A DNA stretch of 64,000 nt from Vibrio thalassae (GTDB lineage: Bacteria > Pseudomonadota > Gammaproteobacteria > Enterobacterales > Vibrionaceae). The stretch covers positions 1 to 64,000 of the forward strand of contig NZ_OANU01000093.1 of assembly GCF_900089835.1 (NCBI RefSeq), in the 5' to 3' direction. A program made the translations under genes and the position numbers. The notes under the pieces are model-generated. The model saw only the letters and a program-made list of their open reading frames with translations. It had not been told where the DNA came from and did no database searches. How positions within the stretch are numbered: position 1 is the stretch's first letter; each line of letters starts with the position of its first letter. This document shows, piece after piece, positions 57,096 through 64,000 of the stretch.

Positions 57096-58069
57096 TGACT
57101 ACATTCTGGAGTCTATGGATTATTGTCATCACTGTCGGCACGTTAGTTGGTTGCGCAGCTATCCTCTATTGGTGTGTTAGCGACAAAATGGGTGTTGAAG
57201 AAGGCGAAGATATGGGACACGAATACGACGGTATTCGTGAACTTAACAACCCACTGCCTAAGTGGTGGACATATTTGTTCGTCGGTACATTTGTGTTTGC
57301 AGCGATCTACCTTGCCTTATACCCAGGACTAGGTAGCTACAAAGGTCTTCTTGGCTGGCAAAGCTCGGATCAAACCGTACGCTCGGTCGAAGAATCAAAA
57401 GCATCCATTGCCGCAGCACAAAGTAACAAGTCTCTTGTTCAGTACGCTAAAGAACTCGATGACGCCGATACATACTTTGGTGAAGCATTTAACCGCCTAG
57501 CAAAATCGTCGGATGGTGCATTGCGCCCTATCCCAGAAATTGCGGCAGACAGCGAAGCAATTAAAGTAGGCCAACGTCTATTCCTACAGAACTGCTCTCA
57601 ATGTCACGGTTCTGATGCACGCGGCCAAACTGGCTTCCCTAACCTAACAGACGACGCGTGGCTATATGGCGGTGAACCACAAGCTATCGTAACCACTGTT
57701 ATGCAAGGTCGTATCGGTCAAATGCCAGCATGGAAAGAAGCGCTTGGTGAAGACGGAGTTCGTGAAGTCGTTAGCTACACGCTTAGCCTATCGGGTCGTA
57801 AAGTGAACGCTCGTGAAGCAGAAGCAGGTAAAGCTCGCTTTGTCGTTTGCGCAGCATGTCACGGTACAGACGGTAAAGGCAACCCTGCTGTCGGTGCCCC
57901 TGACCTGACTGACCAAGTTTGGCTATTTGGCGACTCTCGTGCCGCTGTAACTGAGACGGTAATGAACGGTCGTTCTGGTGTAATGCCAGCATGGAAGGAC
58001 ATTCTTGGCGAAGAAAAAGTACAGCTGGTTTCAGCGTACGTTTGGAGTCTAAGCAATTCCGACAAATAA
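57095..58069 (+). CDS. ccoP: cbb3 oxidase subunit III CcoP (dihaem cytochrome c)
   Basis: 324 residues. Two N-terminal membrane helices flank the WWTYLF segment, and the periplasmic part has two cytochrome c domains with haem motifs CSQCH and CAACH, each followed by a methionine ligand motif (GQMPAW, GVMPAW). It accepts electrons from soluble cytochrome c and the bc1 complex. It ends the ccoNOQP operon; a terminator follows. Confidence 0.97.
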   Translation: MTTFWSLWIIVITVGTLVGCAAILYWCVSDKMGVEEGEDMGHEYDGIRELNNPLPKWWTYLFVGTFVFAAIYLALYPGLGSYKGLLGWQSSDQTVRSVEESKASIAAAQSNKSLVQYAKELDDADTYFGEAFNRLAKSSDGALRPIPEIAADSEAIKVGQRLFLQNCSQCHGSDARGQTGFPNLTDDAWLYGGEPQAIVTTVMQGRIGQMPAWKEALGEDGVREVVSYTLSLSGRKVNAREAEAGKARFVVCAACHGTDGKGNPAVGAPDLTDQVWLFGDSRAAVTETVMNGRSGVMPAWKDILGEEKVQLVSAYVWSLSNSDK

Positions 58070-58083
58070 GTAACATTTCAATA

Positions 58084-58110
58084 ACAGCCCCTTGTAAGGG
58101 GCTGTCTTTT
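58084..58110 (+). terminator. Rho-independent terminator after ccoP
   Basis: ACAGCCCC, TTGTAA, GGGGCTGT and CTTTT. It separates ccoNOQP from the assembly genes. Confidence 0.9.
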
Positions 58111-58157
58111 CTAGATAAATTATAATTTCTTTCTTAGTTAGTTGTTGAGAACTTTTT

Positions 58158-58637
58158 ATGGTAAAGCCTTGGTATAAACAATTTTGGCCGTGGTTCCTAA
58201 TCTCGTTGCCACTTATCGTTGTGATAGCAACGGTCTATAGGATCTCCCTGTTAATGGATAACAAAGTTAACCTCGTGGCCGAGGACTACTATAAAAAAGG
58301 CAAAGGGATTAATGTCGATCTCACTAAAATCAATGTTGCTAAAGAGTTAGAGCTTAACGCTTCAGTCTCTTCAGCCGGAAACACAATCCTTATTACTCTG
58401 CAGAAAGGTCAACTACCGCACTTCCCAGCATTAACGGCTACTTTTACTCACCGAACGCTTCCTGATAGAGACTTTGAAAAGCTGCTAACGGCGGATGCAA
58501 AGGGCACATACCGCTTGACTTTAGATCATGATGTACAGGGACCGTGGTTCATTGAATTACAACCACATGACAAAGCATGGATGGTGCAAGGTCGCGTGAC
58601 CTTCCCTACCGAAACTGACGTAATATTGCTAGATTAA
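58158..58637 (+). CDS. ccoH: CcoH/FixH oxidase-assembly protein
   Basis: 159 residues. An N-terminal membrane helix (FWPWFLISLPLIVVIATVYRI) precedes the FixH signature AEDYYKKGKGIN and a periplasmic beta domain. FixH works with CcoI and CcoS in copper delivery and maturation of cbb3 oxidase. ccoG (FixG), common beside this gene in other proteobacteria, is absent here. ccoI follows after four bases. Confidence 0.92.
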   Translation: MVKPWYKQFWPWFLISLPLIVVIATVYRISLLMDNKVNLVAEDYYKKGKGINVDLTKINVAKELELNASVSSAGNTILITLQKGQLPHFPALTATFTHRTLPDRDFEKLLTADAKGTYRLTLDHDVQGPWFIELQPHDKAWMVQGRVTFPTETDVILLD

Positions 58638-58641
58638 AATT

Positions 58642-61011
58642 ATGTGTAAGACGTGTTATCACTGCGGTGAAGATGTACCAGCCAACACGAACTTCAGCGT
58701 AGATATTTTAGGGGAACAGCGGGACATGTGTTGTCCAGGCTGTGAAAGCGTGGCTCAAACCATCGTGGATAGTGGTTTAGTCTCCTATTATCAATATCGA
58801 ACAGCACCAGCTGAAAAAGCCGATTTGGTTCCTGAGCAATTACGCTCGCTCATCCATTATGACAACGAAGATGTACAAGCAGAGTTTGTTCGCAATAGTG
58901 AAGACGCCAAAGAAGTGACATTGTCACTTGATGGAATATCCTGTGCTGCATGTGCTTGGTTAATAGAAAAGCGCATGACAAACGAGCCGGGCGTGCTTTC
59001 CATTCGCGTCAATACAACCACTAATCGGGCGCTGCTTAAATGGGATACGCGTAAAACGCAGCTTAGCCAACTTCTCGCGTCTATTCACTCATTGGGCTAT
59101 AAAGCAGCACCATTTGAGGCAGATAAACAAGAGGCAACGTACCACGCTACGATGAAGCAGTATCTATATCGATTGGGTATTGCTGGCCTAGCCACTATGC
59201 AAGTTATGATGCTTGCAGTAGCGTTGTATCTAGAGGTGTTTGGCGACTTAGAGCCGGAATTTAAAAACTATTTCCGGTGGGTCAGCTTAATATTTGCGAC
59301 GCCTGTTCTTCTCTACTCCGCCCTACCTTTTTATATCAATGCTTGGAGAAGTATTAAGGGTCGAACGCTAGGGATGGATGTCCCCGTCTCTATCGCTCTC
59401 ATTCTTGCTTACGTGGCCAGTTTAGTTGCTACCGTGGCCGAAAAAGGTGAAGTGTTCTTTGAATCGATCTCCATGTTCACCTTCTTCTTGCTCGTTGGGC
59501 GGTACCTAGAAATGCGAGCTCGTCGTAAGGCCGCCGCTGCAAGCGGTAATCTGCTTAAGCTTGTCCCGGCGATAGCCAATAAGTTAGATGGTAACCAAGT
59601 ACCAGTAAAATCGCTGCAAATCGGTGACCAGATTAAAGTACTGCCCGGTGAACATATTCCAGCAGATGGGGTCGTTCTCAGTGGTCGTATTCATATCGAT
59701 GAATCTATGTTGACTGGTGAATCTCTGCCTGTGGTCAAAAACAAAGACGACTTTGTGTATGCAGGCACGCTAAATGGCGATGAAGCGTTCGACTTAGAAG
59801 TGCGCTCGAGTAAAGCTGACTCAATGATCTCAAGCATTGTGAGGTTACAAGATGAAGCGCAGCTAACTAAGCCCAAGATAGCTGAAATAGCCGATATCGT
59901 TGCACGCTACTTTGTGGCGATTATATTAATTATCGCTGCAGGAACATGGTTCTATTGGCATCAGACGAAGCCAGACGACGCATTTTGGATCATGCTGTCT
60001 GTTCTTGTTGCAACCTGCCCTTGTGCACTTTCATTGGCGACTCCTACAGCGATTACTTGCTCAAGCTCAAGAATGGGTACGCTCGGAATTTTATCCCGTC
60101 GAGGGCATGTCTTTGAGACCCTATGTAAGGTAAATCATCTTGTTGTCGATAAAACAGGAACGTTAACACACGGCGACATCGAAATTGCTAAGACCAATTT
60201 GTTTGGTGAGTTATCAGAGCAGCAAGCGTTGGAGTTAGCAGCCTCTCTTGAAAGTCATGCTAACCATCCTATTGCTCGAGCGTTTAAACCATACTTAAAC
60301 CTTGAACTCGCGGTGAGCAGTGTAGAAAACGTTATAGGTTCGGGGCTTGCGGGGTATTTCGGTGATTCCTTAGTTAAAATTGGTAATGCTTCTTTTGTAC
60401 TTGGGAAAACCGATCATGCTCGTAACAGCGTATACATGTCTATCAATGGTAACCATGTCGCGACATTTATCTACCGAGATCCGATTCGCAAAGAAGCTGC
60501 TGAATTTATTGATAAGATGCGTGCGGCCGGTGTTAAAACCACATTGCTAACTGGCGATACGATGGCAAATGCTGAAGTAGTCGCAAAAGAAGTAGGCATC
60601 GATGATGTCGTCGCCAGTGCTTCACCAAGTGACAAGCTAGACTACCTTAAGTCGCTGGGTAGTAACGATATCTCTATGATGATCGGCGATGGTATCAATG
60701 ATGCACCTACTCTGGCAGGCGCTCACCTGTCAATTGCTATGGGTGGCGGTACAGACGTTGCCAAAGCTTCGGCAGATTTAGTGTTACTAGGAGACCGACT
60801 TGATAAAATCCTGACTGCTCGAGAGTTAGCGATAAGAACGAGAAAGATTATTAGAGAGAACCTAGCTTGGTCTTTAGGGTATAATCTTCTCATCCTGCCT
60901 CTCGCGGTTGCTGGCCTTGTCGCGCCTTATATCGCAGTCGTAGGAATGTCAGCGAGTTCTATCATCGTTGTTTCAAACTCGCTGCGCTTGCTCAAAGAAG
61001 AAGGTAAGTAA
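58642..61011 (+). CDS. ccoI: CcoI copper-transporting P1B-type ATPase
   Basis: 789 residues. An N-terminal cysteine-rich domain (CYHCGED...CCPGCE) and an HMA domain with CAAC lead into a P-type ATPase: the membrane metal motif TCPCALSLATPTA, phosphorylation DKTGTLT, SHANHP and GDGINDAP. It belongs to the CcoI/FixI group, which exports copper for cbb3 assembly rather than for detoxification. It starts four bases after ccoH. A perfect matS site lies inside it at 58915-58927. Confidence 0.95.
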   Translation: MCKTCYHCGEDVPANTNFSVDILGEQRDMCCPGCESVAQTIVDSGLVSYYQYRTAPAEKADLVPEQLRSLIHYDNEDVQAEFVRNSEDAKEVTLSLDGISCAACAWLIEKRMTNEPGVLSIRVNTTTNRALLKWDTRKTQLSQLLASIHSLGYKAAPFEADKQEATYHATMKQYLYRLGIAGLATMQVMMLAVALYLEVFGDLEPEFKNYFRWVSLIFATPVLLYSALPFYINAWRSIKGRTLGMDVPVSIALILAYVASLVATVAEKGEVFFESISMFTFFLLVGRYLEMRARRKAAAASGNLLKLVPAIANKLDGNQVPVKSLQIGDQIKVLPGEHIPADGVVLSGRIHIDESMLTGESLPVVKNKDDFVYAGTLNGDEAFDLEVRSSKADSMISSIVRLQDEAQLTKPKIAEIADIVARYFVAIILIIAAGTWFYWHQTKPDDAFWIMLSVLVATCPCALSLATPTAITCSSSRMGTLGILSRRGHVFETLCKVNHLVVDKTGTLTHGDIEIAKTNLFGELSEQQALELAASLESHANHPIARAFKPYLNLELAVSSVENVIGSGLAGYFGDSLVKIGNASFVLGKTDHARNSVYMSINGNHVATFIYRDPIRKEAAEFIDKMRAAGVKTTLLTGDTMANAEVVAKEVGIDDVVASASPSDKLDYLKSLGSNDISMMIGDGINDAPTLAGAHLSIAMGGGTDVAKASADLVLLGDRLDKILTARELAIRTRKIIRENLAWSLGYNLLILPLAVAGLVAPYIAVVGMSASSIIVVSNSLRLLKEEGK
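58915..58927. promoter_or_regulatory. matS site (MatP binding), perfect match
   Basis: GTGACATTGTCAC, identical in sequence to the site at 39787. It lies inside ccoI, 5.3 kb to the right of dif. Confidence 0.85.
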
Positions 61012-61012
61012 C

Positions 61013-61192
61013 ATGGAAAGCATCTATATATTGATCCCAATTGCCATAGTCTTAGTGTGTGTCGCAGTTGGGATCTTCTTATGGGCGGTAAAGAGTGAGC
61101 AGTTTGAAGACCTTGAAAGACAAGGACATAACATACTGTTTGACGAAGATGTCGAATCGCCAAAAGACCAAAATAAGGACTCAAAAGAGTGA
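61013..61192 (+). CDS. ccoS: CcoS oxidase-maturation small membrane protein
   Basis: 59 residues. One membrane helix (about 4-23, IYILIPIAIVLVCVAVGIFL) is followed by the family motif WAVKSEQFEDLERQG and an acidic tail. It is needed for cofactor insertion into cbb3 oxidase in other bacteria. It starts one base after ccoI and its TGA overlaps the GTG of the next gene. Confidence 0.93.
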   Translation: MESIYILIPIAIVLVCVAVGIFLWAVKSEQFEDLERQGHNILFDEDVESPKDQNKDSKE

Positions 61193-61863
61193 CTTTGGAT
61201 CTGATAGGAGCGTTCACCATTGGCCTTTTAGGTGCGGGACATTGTATGGGCATGTGTGGCGGTATTGCTTCTCTTCTTTCTATCGGCCAATCGAATAAAA
61301 CCTCTACTGCTCTTATCGTAAATTATAATTTGGGTCGTTTGATCAGTTACGCGTTGATCGGTAGTGTTGTAGGTGGAACGATTGCAGGGATCGCATCACT
61401 TTCTCAGTTTAATCATGCACTTGCCATTTTACGCATTATCGCGGCGTGTTTTATGATTCTTCTCGCCTTTTATGTAGGTAGATGGTGGAACGGTTTACTC
61501 ATCGTTGAAAAACTGGGTCAGGCGTTATGGAAACGAATTTCACCTTTCGCGAATCAATTACTTCCTTTAAGGCATAGCAGTTATGCCATACCCTTTGGTT
61601 TTCTTTGGGGTTGGCTGCCCTGCGGACTCGTTTACTCGACCCTAACTTGGGCGGCGGTCTCTGGCAGCGCTCTAGGGGGCGCCGCTACAATGCTAGCTTT
61701 TGGACTCGGTACACTACCGGCAATGCTTCTTGTTGGCACCAGTGCAACAAAATTAAAAAACCTGCAAAATTCGCTCACATTCCGTAATATCGCAGCGATT
61801 TCGATACTTGTGTACGGTCTGTATACAGGTTGTGAATCGGTGATGATTTTTAACGCAAACTAG
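61189..61863 (+). CDS. TauE/SafE (UreH-like) family membrane protein
   Basis: 224 residues, about six membrane helices with the GAGHCMGMCGG motif near the N-terminus and FGFLWGWLPCGLVYS near residue 140, typical of the sulfite-exporter/UreH-like group found beside cco assembly genes. It may handle copper or a cofactor for the oxidase. The start is a GTG overlapping the ccoS stop (GTGA), confirming coupling. It is the last gene of the ccoHIS unit. Confidence 0.88.
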   Translation: MTLDLIGAFTIGLLGAGHCMGMCGGIASLLSIGQSNKTSTALIVNYNLGRLISYALIGSVVGGTIAGIASLSQFNHALAILRIIAACFMILLAFYVGRWWNGLLIVEKLGQALWKRISPFANQLLPLRHSSYAIPFGFLWGWLPCGLVYSTLTWAAVSGSALGGAATMLAFGLGTLPAMLLVGTSATKLKNLQNSLTFRNIAAISILVYGLYTGCESVMIFNAN

Positions 61864-61924
61864 TAGATGATTGTTTTATCATTGATTTTTTAGCTACCCT
61901 TAAGGGGTAATGAATGCTAAAATC

Positions 61925-61938
61925 TTGATGTACATCAA
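61925..61938 (+). promoter_or_regulatory. Perfect FNR box upstream of fnr
   Basis: TTGATGTACATCAA matches TTGATNNNNATCAA at every constrained base. It ends 16 bp before the fnr ATG, a position that would block transcription, so negative autoregulation is likely. Confidence 0.9.
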
Positions 61939-61954
61939 ATAGTGAAAGGTTGTT

Positions 61955-62701
61955 ATGATTTCTGAAAAACCTGTAGCAAAACGTATTCAGTCCGGTGGCT
62001 GTGCCATCCATTGTCAAGATTGTAGTATTAGTCAGCTGTGTATCCCCTTTACGTTAAATGAGTCTGAGCTCGATCAGCTCGATCAAATCATTGAACGTAA
62101 AAAGCCTATTCAAAAAGGCCAAGAACTTTTTAAAGCGGGTGATGAACTGAAGTCTCTTTATGCGATTCGCTCCGGTACAATCAAAAGCTACACCATTACT
62201 GAGCAAGGTGACGAGCAGATTACGGCATTCCATCTTGCAGGCGATCTTGTAGGTTTTGACGCAATTACGGATGACGAGCACCCTAGCTTCGCTCAAGCTC
62301 TCGAAACATCGATGGTCTGTGAAATTCCTTACGAAATCCTAGATGACTTGTCTGGAAAGATGCCTAAGCTTCGTCAGCAAATCATGCGTTTAATGTCGAA
62401 TGAGATTAAAGGCGATCAGGAGATGATCTTGCTGCTTTCTAAAAAGAATGCTGAAGAACGTCTAGCCGCTTTCCTTTACAATTTGTCGACACGTTTTTCT
62501 CAACGTGGTTTTAGTCCAAGAGAATTCCGTTTAACCATGACTCGTGGTGACATTGGTAACTATCTTGGTTTGACGGTTGAAACGATCAGTCGCCTGTTAG
62601 GTCGTTTCCAAAAATCCGAAGTATTAAGTGTTAAAGGTAAATACATTACTATTATTGACCATGATGCTTTAATGGAAATGGCAGGCGTCTCAAAAGAGTA
62701 A
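61955..62701 (+). CDS. fnr: FNR, oxygen-sensing global regulator
   Basis: 248 residues. Cysteines C20, C23, C29 and C122 bind the oxygen-labile [4Fe-4S] cluster, at the same numbering as in E. coli. A CRP-type sensor domain and dimer helix precede the DNA-reading helix [12 protein letters not shown]. Under low oxygen it activates genes such as the cco operon beside it. A perfect FNR box lies directly upstream. It is flanked by the TauE-like gene and uspE, as in E. coli for fnr-uspE. Confidence 0.97.
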   Translation: MISEKPVAKRIQSGGCAIHCQDCSISQLCIPFTLNESELDQLDQIIERKKPIQKGQELFKAGDELKSLYAIRSGTIKSYTITEQGDEQITAFHLAGDLVGFDAITDDEHPSFAQALETSMVCEIPYEILDDLSGKMPKLRQQIMRLMSNEIKGDQEMILLLSKKNAEERLAAFLYNLSTRFSQRGFSPREFRLTMTRGDIGNYLGLTVETISRLLGRFQKSEVLSVKGKYITIIDHDALMEMAGVSKE

Positions 62702-62738
62702 ACTGGCTTTTCATCAGTGCTCTACAACCTTTCAAAAA

Positions 62739-62761
62739 AGTGGCTCTATGATGAGCCACTT
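62739..62761 (+). terminator. Rho-independent terminator after fnr
   Basis: AAGTGGCTC, TATGAT, GAGCCACTT, followed by an imperfect T-run. Confidence 0.75.
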
Positions 62762-62859
62762 CAAATTTCTACTTACCTATTCTCCGATTTTTCTAAAAAG
62801 ATTCATAGATTTGCGCTAAAGTTACCTTAGGTTATAGCCCAAATAGGTAGGGAGTATCT

Positions 62860-63807
62860 ATGAGCATTTACAGTAAAATCCTCGTCGTTGCCAACCTCAA
62901 TAGCGATGAGCAACCTGCCCTTGCTCGTGCAGTTCAACTTGCTAAGAAGAGTAAATCGAGAAGCAACATTTCTTTCTTCTTATCTATCTACGACTTTTCC
63001 TACGATATGACATCCATGTTATCTCATGAAGAGCGTGATGCAATGAGACGCGGTGTGATTCAGCAGCGCGAAGAATGGATGCGCAATGTTGCCAAACCAT
63101 TTCTCGATGACAGTTTTGACTTCGATGTAAAGGTGGTGTGGCACAATCGCCCTTATGTCGCTATCGTAGAAGAAGTGTTTGAAGGAAAACACGATATTGT
63201 CATTAAAGCGACTCGTAAGCATGACATATTAGAGTCCGTTATATTCACTCCGACAGATTGGCACTTATTAAGAAAATGCCCAGTACCTGTATTGTTAGTG
63301 AAAAATTCGGACTGGCCAGAACAGGCAAACATTATTGCTTCTGTACATGTAGGTTCGGAAAATCCAACTCACATAGACCTTAATGATTGCATGGTAAAAC
63401 AGCTTGATAGCTTGACTGAGCGTCTTGGTGCAACGGGTTATTTGGTCAATGCCTACCCTGTAACCCCTGCAAATATTACTATTGAGCTGCCGGAGTTCGA
63501 TCCAGCAACGTACACAGACGCGGTCCGTGGGCATCATTTAACCGCGATGAAGGCTCTAAGGCAAAAGCACGGTTATCCAGAAGAGCGCACGATTGTTGAA
63601 CAAGGTTTACCAGAAGATATCATTCCGGAAGTATCACGTCAGCTCGATGCGGGTATGGTAATACTGGGTACTACGGGACGTACTGGTTTGTCTGCTGTCT
63701 TTATCGGAAATACGGCCGAACATGTTATTGATAAGATTAATTGTGACGTGTTGGCATTAAAACCCGCTGGTTACATTAGTCCGTTAGATCCAAATGAGAG
63801 CGAATAA
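62860..63807 (+). CDS. uspE: Universal stress protein UspE
   Basis: 315 residues (E. coli UspE 316), two tandem Usp domains on one chain. The second domain shows the nucleotide-contact motif GTTGRTGLSAVFIGNTAEHV near its end; the first ends in CPVPVLLVKNS. UspE supports stress survival and motility-related behaviour in E. coli. AGGTAGGGAG lies upstream of the ATG. It stands between fnr and ttcA. Confidence 0.94.
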   Translation: MSIYSKILVVANLNSDEQPALARAVQLAKKSKSRSNISFFLSIYDFSYDMTSMLSHEERDAMRRGVIQQREEWMRNVAKPFLDDSFDFDVKVVWHNRPYVAIVEEVFEGKHDIVIKATRKHDILESVIFTPTDWHLLRKCPVPVLLVKNSDWPEQANIIASVHVGSENPTHIDLNDCMVKQLDSLTERLGATGYLVNAYPVTPANITIELPEFDPATYTDAVRGHHLTAMKALRQKHGYPEERTIVEQGLPEDIIPEVSRQLDAGMVILGTTGRTGLSAVFIGNTAEHVIDKINCDVLALKPAGYISPLDPNESE

Positions 63808-63903
63808 CATTGGTTGAATTTGTATGATTAGGTCGTTGGTGTGACTCTAAATAAAGCGCTCATGTAGAATTATATTGAGCAATAAAACCATTGTAAAAGT
63901 AGC

Positions 63904-63928
63904 ACGCCCCTCATTAGAGGGGCGTTTT
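63904..63928 (+). terminator. Rho-independent terminator after uspE
   Basis: ACGCCCCTC, ATTA, GAGGGGCGTTTT, lying between the convergent uspE and ttcA. Confidence 0.9.
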
Positions 63929-63944
63929 CAATGACAATTAGGAA

Positions 63945-64000
63945 CTAAACGTTAGTTACATCAATAAACATTGACTCATCGATATTGGTCGACGACACCG
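63945..64000 (-). CDS. ttcA: TtcA (tRNA 2-thiocytidine synthetase), C-terminal end only
   Basis: The minus strand from the window edge is open for 18 codons to a TAG at 63947-63945 and reads VSSTNIDESMFIDVTNV. This matches, from memory, the C-terminus of Vibrio TtcA (SSTNIDESLFIDVTN). The position next to uspE-fnr also fits. TtcA thiolates C32 of tRNA using an iron-sulfur cluster. Most of the gene lies outside the window. Confidence 0.8.
   Translation of the reverse strand, partial: VSSTNIDESMFIDVTNV

Noticed and set aside
1..64000. CRISPR arrays, tRNA or rRNA genes
   Set aside because: No regularly spaced direct repeats and no recognisable tRNA or rRNA sequence were seen in the window.

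Overview
The window is a 64 kb piece of a Vibrio-type genome, almost certainly the terminus region of chromosome I. Nearly every protein reads as a close Vibrionaceae homologue. Gene order follows enterobacterial blocks: rsmF-letB-letA-msrC-proQ-prc, pepN-pyrD-zapC-rlmL-uup, rmf-fabA-lonH-matP and cco-fnr-uspE-ttcA. A near-consensus 28-bp XerCD dif site lies at 53575-53602, and I found three perfect 13-bp matS sites, together with the gene for MatP itself.

Layout. 1-532: the outer end of an IS4-family (IS10-group) insertion sequence abutting yidA. 551-5361: yidA, queE-queC (queuosine precursors), a DUF2750 gene, and a tolC-like/ompA-like outer-membrane pair. 5740-8497: rlmI, acyP, tusE and yccA. 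8713-12884: an AapJQMP-type general amino-acid ABC importer. 13336-19965: a CysG-like siroheme protein with a degraded methyltransferase tail, yajQ, an aroH-like DAHP synthase, a catalytically dead PEP-synthase C-terminal domain, a DUF4442 gene, an unknown membrane protein and a cvfB-like gene. About 20004-20090: the stationary-phase small RNA SdsR, minus strand. 20260-30819: rsmF, letB, letA, an ABC exporter, msrC, proQ and prc. 30982-46488: a secreted repeat protein, pepN, a DUF2835 gene, gdhB, pyrD, zapC, rlmL, a glutaredoxin-like gene and uup. 46494-52493: a rhombosortase-type DUF3466 protein, rmf, fabA with FabR and FadR operators, lonH, matP and two small genes.

52494-54232 is a gene desert holding dif, flanked by what look like decayed coding remnants. 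In V. cholerae the corresponding interval between the cco genes and fabA carries the CTX/RTX/TLC elements; here it is almost empty. 54233-64000: a small membrane protein, the cbb3 oxidase operon ccoNOQP, the assembly genes ccoH-ccoI-ccoS plus a TauE/SafE-like gene, fnr with a perfect FNR box, uspE, and the 3' end of ttcA.

The content is mostly core: rRNA and tRNA modification, envelope lipid transport, amino-acid uptake and catabolism, microaerobic respiration and terminus organisation. The most informative signals are the dif/matS/MatP terminus signature, the SdsR homologue, two decaying enzyme domains (CysG tail, PpsA C-domain), and the eroded material around dif. No rRNA, tRNA or CRISPR array was seen.
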